Positions 49,996-61,408 of a DNA stretch of 64,000 bases are shown here, piece by piece; positions within the stretch are counted from its first letter, which is position 1, and every line of letters starts with the position of its first letter. The notes under the pieces are model-generated. The model was not told the DNA's origin and did no database searches. It saw nothing but the letters and a program-made list of their open reading frames with translations. The DNA is taken from assembly GCA_963837735.1 (NCBI GenBank), contig CAWIOM010000005.1:1-64000 (forward strand). Direction: 5' to 3'. A program made the translations under genes and the position numbers. The stretch is from VRUE01 sp963837735. Its GTDB lineage: Bacteria; Actinomycetota; Thermoleophilia; Solirubrobacterales; 70-9.

Positions 49996-50687
49996 GCGGC
50001 CTCCGCCGTCTGCGCCACGCGCGCCGCATCCTCCTCGCCCAGGTACGGCGTGAGGATGATCTGGGTCAGTTCCGGCGCGAGCAGCGGCAGCTTCTCGACT
50101 TCGCCGTCCAACAGTCGGGCCCCGACCACGGCCATCGCCGCGCCGACGACAGCCTGCTCGGTGAGCTCCGGCGGCTGGTGCGCCAGATCGACCTGCTGCC
50201 TGCCGGCTCGCAACAGGTCTCCGAGCTTTTCGTGGGCGGCGTGGCCGCGACTGGCCAGCTTCGGCTCGGAGGCCGTGTGGCAGGCGACGACGACGAGCAG
50301 CGCCTCGTTCGGGGACACGACAGCGAAGTCCAGGGCGGAGCGGACGGCGCCGGCGACCCGGCTGGGCCAGTCGGCCTCCGCCCTGCAGGCGTCGACGATC
50401 ACCGTGCTGAGCTGACGAAAGGCCCTCTCATGGGCGGCGAGGACGCACTCCGTCTTGTCGTCGAAGATCTGGTAGAAGGTCCGCCGCGAGACGCCGGCGC
50501 GGTCGATCAGGTCGCGGACCGTCAGTTCGGCGTAGCCCTGCTCGGCCATCGCCGCGGCGGCGGCGGCCAAGAGGCGTTCGCGCTGGTGGGCGATGACGAC
50601 GTCCTGGGGGAGGGCATGTGGCCCGCGCGGGAGCTTCGAGTCTTTGTCGGAATCGGACTGGGTCAACGGTGGATCCGCCACTCGCAT
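49992..50687 (-). CDS. TetR/AcrR-family regulator T8
   Basis: Intact, 231 residues. The leader (GPHALPQDVVIAHQRERLL) resembles that of T2. The HTH at residues ~40-85 reads AELTVRDLIDRAGVSRRTFYQIFDDKTECVLAAHER. The ligand domain has ALDFAVVSPNEALLVVVACHTASEPKL and ends LTQIILTPYLGEEDAAR. ATG 50687 lies at the predicted transcript start of promoter element E4, so the mRNA is probably leaderless, a common arrangement in actinobacteria. The stop shares CTAG with the convergent double-TetR gene. Position between A4 and the right-hand unit makes it a candidate regulator of the array; ligand unknown. Confidence 0.86.
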   Translation of the reverse strand: MRVADPPLTQSDSDKDSKLPRGPHALPQDVVIAHQRERLLAAAAAAMAEQGYAELTVRDLIDRAGVSRRTFYQIFDDKTECVLAAHERAFRQLSTVIVDACRAEADWPSRVAGAVRSALDFAVVSPNEALLVVVACHTASEPKLASRGHAAHEKLGDLLRAGRQQVDLAHQPPELTEQAVVGAAMAVVGARLLDGEVEKLPLLAPELTQIILTPYLGEEDAARVAQTAEAA

Positions 50688-50694
50688 GCCCTAT

Positions 50695-50724
50695 ATCAGA
50701 ACACAGTCGGACCACCATTGTCAA
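50695..50724 (-). promoter_or_regulatory. Promoter element E4 (TTGACA-18-TCTGAT)
   Basis: On the minus strand TTGACA (50719-50724) and TCTGAT (50695-50700) are 18 bases apart, with GGTCCGACTGTGT in the spacer, as in E3. The T8 start codon begins eight bases beyond the -10, predicting leaderless translation. Confidence 0.72.
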
Positions 50725-50917
50725 CATTACGAGCCAGCCGCTCTTGTTTTTCCCATTCTAAGGCGGTTTTATAGGTACCTCTTAATACCTTCTCAGTCTC
50801 ACAAGGCCGATGCGTGCCTCGAGGCGCCGGGCGCGGCGCTTCTCAAGGGCCCTGAACCACCTTCGGCCGGGGGCTACCCGGCCGAAGCTTCGCTCGTGGG
50901 GAGTTGGGGGAGGGGAG

Positions 50918-53683
50918 CTAGCGGCGCCGGTGGCGCTTGTGCCGCGCCTTCTTCGACTTCTTCTTGCCGCAGCGCGCCTTGACCTTGACCTTCTGCGTGT
51001 AGGTCTTGCCGCTCTGGGCCGTGTAGGCCATCTTCGTCACCGGAGCCCTGCCGCAGATGTTTCGAGTATTGACCAGGTACCCGGTCTTGCCGCCGAAGAC
51101 GGTGAGCGCAAAGTGGCCGATCGGCGCGTCGGGGACGACAGGAACCGTGGTCCTGAGCTTGCCGGCCCCGGCCTTCGTCGTCACCGATTTCGTTTCGGCC
51201 CTCGGCACCAGATTGACCTGGCCGTTGAGGATGAAGGCGAGTCTCGGCAGCCCGCCCGAGCCGGATACCGCATAGACCGGGCCGGTGAGGGGCTGGTCGA
51301 GCAGCGGCGTCGTGGTCGTCGCGACGCCGATCGGGGTACGGCCCTCGCATTGTTTCTCGGCGAGCTCCTTCTCCGAGCAGATGTTGGCGAGGTGGCGCTG
51401 GTCGATCGCGAAGGCCGGGGGCAGCGTCACCGCGAGGGCGCGGATGTTCGCGTCGCCGGGACGGGTGCGCAGATCGAACTGCATCCGCGGGTTGGCCGTC
51501 CTCCTGGTGCCCTTGCGGCCGCCGATCTGCCGCACGGTCATCCTCGGCTTGAAGGGCAGCGTCGCGCAGTTGACGGCGTTGAAGTAGGAGGAGAAGTCGG
51601 TGACCGTGCCCTGGTCGCCGATTCCCTGGCTGTCGACCGAGAAGGGCGAGCAGTTGGTCGGGTTGATCGTGAAGTTGGGCTTGTCGATGTTGACCTGGAT
51701 CGAGCGCATCCGGATCGGCACGCCGCCGATGATGCTCGGCACCGTGTCCGACACGGCGCTGACCTGCGCGGTGAGCGGGTCGACGTGGAGGGCGACCCGT
51801 ACGACCACGACGCCGTAGTCATAGGGGCCGGCGAGGGCCGGCGTGATCACCGCGAGACTCAGCGGGGCGCCCTTGAATGGTCCCGACAGGTACATGCTTG
51901 CCGACGGCGTGGAAGGGGTGGCTTCCCGGGTCCGGCGGCGACGTTCGAACGTGCCGATCCTCGAGGTCGCAGGACAGCTCGGGCTGCGCCTGCTCGGCCC
52001 GTCCGAGGTTGTTTGCCGCGGCCAGGATCGAGCCTTCGGGACAGTAGGCGATCCCGCGCAGGTCGCCGGTGAATCCCGGCGGCATCCTGAAGTTGAGGTC
52101 GCCGAGGAACTGGTCGCCGTCGTCGCGATCGAGCTTCAGGTGGAAGTTGCTGAACTGGCCCGCGTTCGGATTGCTGGTTCCGGCCTCCAGTCGCGGGTTG
52201 AAGGGCCGAACCTGACCCGGGCAGGGTGCGCCGTGCGGGCCCTGGGTGAGGCTGAAGTGCTGGACCGAGCGTCTGGTCGGGAAGCGTTTCGTTCCACGGG
52301 AAGAACTGGCCGACGATGTCGTAGACCGTGCAGTGCGTCGGCGTGGCCACCAGCCCTCGATCGGAGGCGAAGAGATGGATGTCGAAGTCTTCGAACGGGA
52401 CCTGCGGCAGGTCTTCGAAGTAGACGGTGATCTGGCCCGGTCGGTCGGATTCGGCTTGACCGAGCCGATCAGCTTCGCGTGCATGCCGAACCCGTCGAAG
52501 ACCATGAACAGGCGGTACTGGTCGCCGGGCTTCGGTTCGCCGAAGTAGAGCGAGCCGATGAGGCGACCGTCGAGCGTCGGCGAGCCGACGCTGATCGTCC
52601 CGATCTTGGCGTTGTCGGGGCAGTTGCGCCGGACCCTCGGAGCCGAAGTTGGCCTGGGCGTCGGTGCACGCACTCTGGCCGTCGGCGGCATCCGGATTGA
52701 TCGTCAGGCCCTCGGGCAGGGTGACGACCGCCGACTTGATCTCCGACGGCGAAGCGGCGAACCCCTCGAACTGCTGGGCGCTGAGGTTGAGGTCAAGCCC
52801 GGCGGCCGAGTCGGTTTCGTTGGTCGTCGGGCTGGCCCTGCAGCAGCGGTTTGAAGGTCTCTTTCTCGCAGCCGGTGATTTCCGGGTAGCTGCTCTCCGC
52901 GTGGCGAGAGGTTGCCCGGGTCCTGGTAGGTCTCGACGTCGAGTTCCGTCACCAGCGGCTGGCCGCTGCAGGTCGTCGGGTTGTCCGTGAACGGGTGCGT
53001 TCGGGATGCTCGCAGCGGTCGGCGCGGGTTGCAGGTCGCGTTCGCCAGGCCCGGGCAGCCGGCCGGGTTACCCGGGCGACCCGTTGGCGAAGCGCTCGGT
53101 TGTCATGTGCTCGGGCTCGCGGGGAAGCCCCAGACGTGATGTCGAGCGGCTGCCAGCGGCGTCAGCTGGGTGATGTCGGAGACCTTGAAGCGCAGGCCGT
53201 AGTCGGTCCCCGTGCGCACCGTGATCGGGATCGAGATCGGGATGTTCAGCGTCGGCACGTTGAACTGGAGCAGCGCCGTCTGGTCGGCCTGCGGGCAGAC
53301 GTCGTAGAGCGGCGCCGTGCCGAGCAGGAATTCCGGATTGCCTTCGTAGTTGGCGTAGACCGTGATCAGGCCGACCTGCGAGTTCGGCGGGCACTGGTCG
53401 AGCGCGAAATCAGCAGGCTGCGCAGTTGGTGACCGCGTTGATGTTGCCGAACAGCCCCTGAGGTGCGTTGAAGATGACGTTCATCGCGGCCTCCGTTACG
53501 CCGGGTTCAGCGAGCGCGAAGGTCGTCTCGAGGTCCGGGTGGCCCCCGGCCTGCGAGGTCGAGCTCGTCGTCGTCGAAAGAGGCGATCTGCTGCTCGGCC
53601 GTGCGCCGGCGAGCGCGGCGCCGAGTGCGAGGGCGAGCGCTGGCCGACAGTGCCGCGGCGAATCGTCTTGCCCGGCTGGTCAT
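50918..53683 (-). CDS. B-beta large secreted all-beta protein (B5)
   Basis: Last gene of the right-hand unit. ATG 53683 overlaps the A5 stop as ATGA. The signal peptide appears after one early shift (MTSRARRFAAALS then ALALALGAALAGA). Then AGGHPDLETTFA, GLFGNINAVTNC with FALDQCPPNSQVG (about 53400), NIPISIPITVRTGTDYGLR, GDQYRLFMVFDGFGMHAKL (about 52500), PGFTGDLRGIAYCPEG (about 52060). The last 325 residues (51895-50918) are in one clean frame: KGAPLSLAVITPALAGPYDYG, KPNFTINPTNCSPF, IDQRHLANICSEKELAEKQC, TGPVYAVSGSGGLPRLAFIL, GKTGYLVNTRNIC and a basic end (GKKKSKKARHKRHRRR). This segment is the best reference for the B family. Export inferred; no enzyme motif seen. Confidence 0.75.
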
Positions 53684-56600
53684 CGAGCTCCTCCCTCGCT
53701 GCGTGGCTTCCTCTGTGTGCTTTGCGGTGCTTCTTCTTCTTGCGCTGACGCACTTGCCGTGCCTCTTGACCTGCCCTTCTTGCAGTTCTTCTTGCTGCCC
53801 GGCTTCGAGTTGCCGGGCTTGCCGGCGATCGGTCCGGATCGGCGGCGCCGGCGGCCTCCCGCGTTCCGGGGCCGTGGCACTCGTCCGAGGCGGCGCAGAG
53901 CGCGGGCGGCGGCACGTTGAAGAAGCCGCCGTCGGTGCGCGCGTCGTAGATCTTGGTCACGGCCCGTTCTCGTCTTCATGGGCCAGCGTGTCGTGGGTGA
54001 AGAAGAACGCGTCGGTGCCGTCCGCGGTGGCCGAGAGCAGGCTCGAGTCGAACGGGCTGGTGCCGGTCGAGATCAGGCTCAGGCAGATGCCGGTCGGGAA
54101 CAAATTCGGGTTGTCCGGTATCGCAGCCGCCGGTCGCCGGCCCGGCGCCGTCTTCCTCCCACTCGTAGACGTCGTTGCGCGTTGTCGCCATCGCGCAGGA
54201 CGAGCGGCTCGTCGGTGTCGAAGAAGACCCGGCCGTCGTCGGCGAGGCTGAGGCCGTTGGAGGCGAGGCTGGCGTCGCCGGTCGCCAGCGCGTTGGTCGG
54301 CGGGCAGGAGACGCAGTCGAGCGCCTGGCCGGAGATGTCGTAGCGGTAGACCTCGGAGTGACCGTGGTTGTCGAAGCCTTCGTCGAGCGGCTGACCTCGT
54401 CGTGAAGGCCGCGTAGCTCGCCGGACGGCGTGACCTGGAAGTCGCCGTAGTCGTGCGTTCCGGCCTGCCTCACCCCGTGGACGACCGCCGGATTGTCGAT
54501 CGGCGCATAGGGGGGCGGGTAGGAGAAGTCGAGTACCGCAGCTTCGTCGCTGGCGTAGATGTGCCCGGTATTGCCGTTGACGCCGATGCCGTTTGAGTAC
54601 CCGCCACTCATCACACCGGCGCCGAATGATTCGAGTTCGCTGCCGCCGGAGCTGTAGCGGATGATTTCGCTGGCCAAGTCGACGTAGACGTCGCCGTTGC
54701 TCGGATCGCTCTCGACCCGGGTGCCTTCGTGGAAGGCGGTGCCGGCCGGCGAGGGGAAGGGTGCCGGCGCGAAGTCGCTGCTGTCGAACTGTTGAATCGC
54801 GCCGCCGTAGTAGGGCCAGGAGTAGACGTGGCCGTCGGCGGAGGCGTCGATGTTGCAGTGTTCGTCGTAGTATTCGATGCCTTCGACTTCTTCGTAATCG
54901 GAGTTGTCGACCGGTGCGGCCGCGCCCGGGGCCGGTCTGTAGCGCTTGATTTCCGAGGGATAGATGCCGGCGTACACGTCTCCGTTCGACTGGTCGACGG
55001 CGACGCCGCAGACCTCGCCACCGACGGTGATTTCACCCAGTTCTTCGCCGTCTTCGGCGAACAGCTTCAGCGCTTCGCCGTAGTTCGTGCTGGTGTAGAC
55101 GTCGCCTTTGAACGGGCTGCCTTCGCTGCTGTCGACCGCGATCTGACCTTCGCCGAATCCGAATTCGATGCCTTCGATCTTGTTCGTGTTGCTGGGCGCG
55201 GAGAAGTTGTGCCCTTTGCCGTCCGCGGTCCAGCGGCTGAGCCGATTCTGTTCCGCTTCCACCACGTAGACGTCGCCGCTGTTCTGGTCGACGGAGAGTC
55301 TTCGGGTCGTTCGAGCCCGTTGCGGAAGTTGGTGTTGCCGGCCGTGTGCACGTGCGCGGGCGGCGGCGGCTTGTAGATGCTGCTGTCGATCGTGGCGACG
55401 AATTCGGGGTCGGACCCGGGTTCGCCACGTAGACGTTGGGCTCGCCTGCTTCGCCTTCGGCTTCCGCTGCTGCCGAGCAGCTCGGGGCTGAGGAAGTAGA
55501 TGGTGCTGGTCGCCGCGGCGACGCCGGCGCCGCCGGCGAAGGCGACCGCGCTGCATTTGCCGTCGCCGGTGTCCGCGTTCCAGGTGGTCGGTTCAGCCCG
55601 GCGGGGTGCAGCTGTCGTCGTTGACGGCGCTGCCGCCCTCGATGGTGACCAGGCGCAGGGTCGACGGTGCCGCTGCCGCTGACTGCGGCTTCGTAGATGT
55701 CGGCGCTGGCGTCGGTGTCGGTGCCGAGCAGTTGGTCTTTGGTCGTGAAGAAGACCGCCGAGCCGTCGGCGGTCATCCCGTCGTAGAGGGCGCCGGCGAT
55801 CGCGCCGGGGGTGAGGTCGACGGAGTTCGGAGAGCTGCCGAGGTGCATGTAGAGGTGGCAGTAGCCGTTGCCCTCGGCGTCGGTGGAGATCCTCTGGCCG
55901 ATGAGAATGCGGGAGCCGTCTTCGGAGATGTCGAGCTCGGCGATCCCGTCGCCATTGCCGGGGGCATGACAGGTGCCCGCGCCCTGGAGGCAGCTGATCG
56001 GGTTGCCCGAGGAGTCGGTGGAGACGACCTGGGTCGTTCCGGTGCCAGGTCGCGGTCGTAGATCGAGACGTCGCCGGTGCTGTCGTTGCCGTCGGCTCGA
56101 ACTGCGAGGTCGAGCTGAAGACGAGATGGGTGCCGTCGGCCGAGAAGTGCTTCTTGACCAAGCCGTCGGAGGTGGCCGCGGGTCGGCGGTTCGATCGAGC
56201 CCTGCATGCCCTGCACGAGTTCGCCGTCGGGGAGGTGGACCGGGATGCCCGACGAGCCGTCGGCGAAGCAGGGAGTGCAGATGTCGGGCCCGCCGAAGGC
56301 GAAGGTGCTCGAGCCGCGTCGGCGCCGGCGAGGGTCGAGGAGAAGGGCGAGCTCGCGAACGGGTTGTCGGCGGGGATGCCGACGTAGGACGTGCTCCAGC
56401 CGTCGCTGCCGCGAGTCGCGACGTAGGGGTCGACGCCGCGGTTGGTCGGGTTGCCGGCGACGCCGGGGATGGCGCCGTTGTGTATCCCGTAGAGGACCCC
56501 GGCGGCTCCTGGGCAAGCGGGTAGCCGTCGAAGGGCGTCTGGCCCGGGACCAGGTTCGACTCGACGTCATAGCCGCCGGCGTGCGCCGAGGAGACGAGCT

Positions 56601-58712
56601 CGTAGGCGCGGCAGTCGGTGACCAGCGCCGCACCGGTCTGCTGACGAGCGAGGGCGTTGGGGCAGGCGTCGTCCAGTTCGGCGTCGAACTGGTATGTCGA
56701 GAAGGTACGGTCGGGCGCATATACGGTGCCCTGCGAGTTCGTCGCGATAATCCGATAGTGATACGTCGTCGCCGGCTGGAGACCTTCGAGATGCTTGCTC
56801 GCCGGATTGAATCGAGGTTCGACCCCACATGCGTATTCGGGAACGCCGTCACACAGGGATCCGGGAGTTCCGAGCAGGGTTCGGTCCCGTACTCGAACGT
56901 GAAGACGGTGTCCGCCCCGCCGGGGTTGACCGTCGTGTGAGCATGACCTGGTTCGAGTGGACGTCGGTGACGAACTGTTTGGCCTCGGGCAGCAGCGGCA
57001 GGGTCCGGAACGACTGGTCTTCCGATTTGCTGGTCAAGCCGTTTTCGGCGACGATCCGGTAGTGGTACCTGGTCACCGGTTTGAGTCCGGCGATCGGCGC
57101 TTCGACCGTGGTCGGCCCGGTACCGGCGGTGAGCCCGCGTCCCGCCCGGCGGCGCCGGCAGCGGAGTTTTGGTGCCGTACGACGCGGTCGGGCCGTATTC
57201 GAACCAGTAGGTCGTGTGCGCTCCGTTGCCGACGAAGGAGCCGTGAAGGGTCGCACTCGATGCGCTGATTGCGTCGGCCGGCTCCGCCCTCAGACCGAGG
57301 ACTTTGTGCGGCGTGAAGGTGCTGATCCGGGCCGACCCTGACCGCGTTGGCGTTTTCGACCGTCCAGCGGTAGTGGTAGGTGGTCTCCGAGGTCAGGCCC
57401 GAGAGGTCGACATGGACTTCCGTGTCCGGAGAAGTTGCCGCCGCTCGGATCCGGGAGCAGGGAAGGGTCCCCAGTGTGTATTCGGGTTGTTGGGCCATAT
57501 TCGACTGTGCAGGTGGTGATGTTCCCGCCACCATTGAGCCCGAGCAAAGCGTTGATCCGACCGCCCGTGGTCGTCGGGTTGGTGTCGGGTTTGTCGGCGA
57601 TCGTCGGCTGCGCGGGCCGCGGGCCGAAGATGTCGACGACACCGCTGAAACCATCGGCGACGTAGAGGTAGCCGTGCGAGTTGACACCGATCCCGATCAC
57701 ATGCAAATGGCAGAATTCATGGCCGGGGTTCTTCGCAGTGAAATTTGAACTTCCCGGATGGGGTCCCGATGCCGTCGATCGTGCCGACATACTTGCCCTG
57801 AGGGGTGAACTCGTCGACGACGCCGCTCGCCTTGTCCGACCAGGATGTCGCCGTTGGTGGGATCGACCGCGACCCCGGTCAGACCCGGGGTAGGCCAGAA
57901 CCCTGGGCCCGGTCGGATTGTTGAACTGCGGAACCCCCGAGTTTTTTTCGGTGATTCGCTGCATGAAGCCCCGGTCGGGGAGAACTCGTCGAGCTCCTTC
58001 TTCGCCTGGTCGACGACCCAGATGTTCCCCTGCGAGTCGACTGTGACCCCGCATGTCCGGCTGAAGCTGCTGTGAGAAGTCTGTGAAGGGGTCCCCGTAC
58101 GTTGCCGCTGATATAGCTCGCCGAACCGGTGAAGTTGACCGGATTGCCGTATCCGTCGAACTTTTCGATCCAGCCTTTGCGAAGAGGTAGTAGTCGCCGT
58201 ACTTGTCGCTCTGCGGTGAGTTGTCGACGGCAGAACATTTCTGACAGGAGGGATTGTAGGCATTGAAGACTTCCCGAAGTTGTCGAAGGTGACGAACGGG
58301 TAGCCGTTACAGGTGCCGCCTCCGCGCACTCGGGGCCCTCGGTCCCGCGTAGAGGAAATCATTTGCGTAGCTCTTCGAAACGAGTGCACGAATGTGTTGC
58401 CGCCCCAGAAGCCCCTCCCTCCCTCGGTCCCGATCACGGTGTGCGACGGAAGGCGCTCGATTCGGAGACAAGGCCGGTGCCGACTCGCCGACCAGGACGT
58501 GATCGTCAGCGGCGACTGACCGCCTCGGGCTTTTTTGAGCTCAGACAGCTGATCTGGCCGACGTAGTTGCGACCTAGGGGCCCCCAGGGCTGTGACGCGC
58601 AGGCGCCGAGGCTGCGCAGAGGACGGCGGCGCCGAGAGACATCGTCCCATCGTCCCACCCTGCTCGTCGTCTTGCTCTGCATTCTCACCGGCTCCCTCTC
58701 CCTGGTCCTCAT
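53680..58712 (-). CDS. A-beta secreted protein with a second NHL propeller (A5), frame-interrupted
   Basis: Third gene of the right-hand unit. ATG 58712 shares its A with the B6 stop (TGATG). A weak signal-like stretch (LGAAVLCAASAPA) follows in a shifted frame. NHL blades (GVTVDSQGNIWVVDQAKKEL, about 58050) and fibronectin-like repeats (YHYRIVAENGL, 57250-56750) lead to the two-Cys linker (about 56580-56680) and TolB-like blades (GTHLVFSSTSQFEP, DGSAVFFTTKDQL). Nested among them is a long clean NHL propeller (55300-54500; GDVYVVEAEQNRLSRW, IAVDSSEGSPFKGDVY, GVAVDQSNGDVYAGIY). Then DFQVTPSGEL, TolB blades again, CAASDECHG (53873-53901) and a tail with SKKNCKKG. More than ten frame changes elsewhere. 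The stop overlaps the B5 start as ATGA. Confidence 0.7.
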
Positions 58713-61408
58713 CAGTTGCGCCGCCCTTGCCTGCGCATCGTGTCGTCCGCGCCGCTTATGATGCTTGCGCCGCGCGAGCTGCAGTTGACGTTCAGCTTGG
58801 TCTTCCTGTCGAACGGGCGCCGTTCTGACCGATCATCTTCACCGTCGCCTTCTTTGGCCGCAGAGGCTTTGGCTGTTCTGCAGAAGGCCTTTCGACCCGC
58901 CCGAGGTCCACTTGATCTCGAGACCGCGACGTCGGGGACGTTTCGAAGGTCGCCCGCAGACCGCCCTTGACGCTGTCGATCGTCGCCGACAGCTCGAAGT
59001 CGACCTGGCCTTCGAGTCGAGCGCCAGGTCGGGCAGTTGTTGGACGAGCGCAGATAGACGAAGCCCCTCAGCGGCTGGTCGAGGAGCGGCGTGACGACTC
59101 GCGGTGCCGATCTGGGAGCCCGCCGGGCAGGCGTTGTGCGAAGTCGACCCTGGTGCAGACCGTGCCGATGTGGGAGTTGTCGAGCAGCTCGCCCTTCGGC
59201 AGCGTGACCGAGACCTGCCGGCTGTTGGCTTCGCCGGGCTTCGTGGTCAGGGTCGCGTGGATCGCCGGGTGCCCGCGTCGCTTGACGCCGCCGGTGAGCT
59301 TCAGGCTGAGCTTCGGCGCGAAGGGCAGGATCGCGCAGTTCGCGACCTGGAAGTGCGGCGCCGGTGCGACCCGGTTCCCTCGTCGCCGATGATCGCGGCG
59401 CGACCTGAACGGTCGCAGTTCGTCGGATTGAGGGTGAAGTCCCGGGCGGTCGAGGTTGACCCTGATCGGCGCAGCCGCAGCGGGATCCCTTCGAAGATCT
59501 GCGGCAGCGGGTCGGAGACGGCGGTGACGTGCGCGTCGACCGGGTCGACGTTGACCGCCGCCCGGACGACGACGTTGCCGAGGTCGTAGGGCCCGGAGAC
59601 GGCCGGCGTGATCGACCACGAGGCTGAGCGGGCGCCCTTGTAGGGACCGGCGAGGTAGACCTTGCCCGGCAGGTAGACGGGAGGCTCCCGGCGCCGCGCC
59701 GGCGACGGCGGTGCCGATCTGCGAGGCGGCGGGGCAGCTTGGGGCGGCTGCTCGGCGCGACCCGAGTAGCCGGCGCCGGCCGCGGTGGAGAGCGCGGCAT
59801 CCGGGCAGTAGGGGATGCCGCCAGGTTGCCGTGAAGCCCGGCGGCGTCGTCACCTTGAGGCCGCTCAGGTTCTGATCGCCGTCGTCCCTGCGAGAGTTCG
59901 ACCGTGAAGGGGCTGTGGGCGCCGGCCGTGTTGTTCGCCGAAGCGGCGCGTGAACCCGGCGCGAACGGCCGGACCGGCCCGGGCAGGGCGCGCCTTCGGG
60001 GCCCGAGTCGAGATCGAAGAACTGGGTCGCGCTCTGGCTCGGAAGGACCTCGTCCCAGGGCGCGAAGGTCGAGTGCACCGCGTAGGTCCCGCACTGCGTC
60101 GGCGTCGCGAGCACGCCGCGCTCGGCCCCGAAGAAGTGGAGGTTGAACTCCGTCAGCGGGCTCTGCGGCAGGTCGTTGAATCGGGCGACGAGCTGCCCGG
60201 TCTGCGGATCGGGGATGACCGTGCCGGCCAGCTTGATGTGGGTCCCGAAGCCGCTCGCGGTGAGGAGGATCCGGTAGCGGTTCCCCGGCTGCGGGTCGCC
60301 GAGGTAGATGCCCCCGGAGACCGGCGCCGGCAGCGCGGAGCTGTCGATCACGTCGGTGCCGACCTTGGAGAACTCGGGGCAGTCGGCTTCTTCGGTCGTG
60401 CCGAAGTTGGCGGCGGCGTCGGTGCACGAGGTCTTGCCGTCGGCGGCGTTCGGGTTGATCGAGAAGCCGACCGGGAGCGTCAGCGATGCCTCTTTGATCT
60501 CCGACGGCGACGGGAACGTCGGGCTGAGCAGCTGCGGGACGGTCAGGTCGATGTCGACGCCCGAGGCCGAGTCCGTGGCCGTGGTCGTCGGCCTGGCGCT
60601 GAGGCTCGGGTTGAAGGTGAGCTGGTCGCAGCCCGTGCCGCCGGCCACGGGTAGGTGGCACTGTTGGAGCTGTTGTCGTAGCCGATGACGAGCACTCGCG
60701 ACCGTCGCTTCTTTACAGGTGCTCGGGTTGGTGAGGAACGGGACGTGCGGGCTGCTCGAAGGGACGCCGGGGCATTATTCCGCACACCCATACCGTTCGG
60801 GAGTGTGGATGTCGTCGGCCGGGACGCCCCACATGTGCATGGTGAACCGCTGGACGACGAAGTACGCTCGAGGCCGTTGGCGTCGGCGTCGAGCCCGTAG
60901 TCGCTGTCGGTCCTGGCGCTGAGGTCGACGTAGAAGGGGACGCTGAAGAAGCCGCCGGGAAGCTGACCGAGAGCAGGCCTGGCTGATCGGCCGCGGCACG
61001 GTGTTGTAGACGGCTTCGCGGCGAGTTCGAGGTTGAGGCCGCCGGTGTTCGAGATCACGACGTCCATCGTGCCGACCTGCGAGTCGGCGGCGCAGACGAG
61101 CCTCGCGAAGTCGGCCGCTTTGCACTGCGGCGTCGCGTGCGGGTTGCCGATGAACCCCGTCGGCAGGCTGACCTTGATGTTTTCGGGTCGTTGCACTGGC
61201 AGGGGTCTTCGATCTGCGGTGCGTCCCGCGTCTCACCGGCGTATTTGATCGTGAGGTCGGGGTGTCCGCCCGCCTGCGTGGGCTGGGAAAGGCGCTGAAG
61301 CTGTGGATCTCGATCGCGCCGGGCGGAGCCCGCCGTCAGCAGCAGAGCCGCCGCCGTCAGCGCCGCCACGGCAGCGTCTGCGATCCCGACCTTTCTGCGC
61401 TCAGCCAT
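58712..61408 (-). CDS. B-alpha large secreted all-beta protein (B6), frame-interrupted
   Basis: ATG 61408 (MAERRKVGIADAAVAALTAAALLLTAG) gives a signal peptide. Modules in order: TQAGGHPDLTIKYAGETRD, LPTGFIGNPHATPQC with CAADSQVGTMDV (about 61100), RTDSDYGLDADANG, then a long clean frame (60648-60000) with GCDQLTFNPSLSARPTT, LPVGFSINPNAADGKTSC, GTTEEADCPEFSKVGTDV, GNRYRILLTASGFGTHIKL, FFGAERGVLATPTQCGTYAV. Next DGDQNLSGLKVTTPPGFTAT (about 59860), LPKGELLDNSHIGTVCTRVD (about 59170) and NVNCSSRG at the end. The B family therefore has at least three 'PPGF' beta modules, each with its own Cys pair. The start overlaps A6's end (ATGGCTGA, 61401-61408). Confidence 0.72.
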
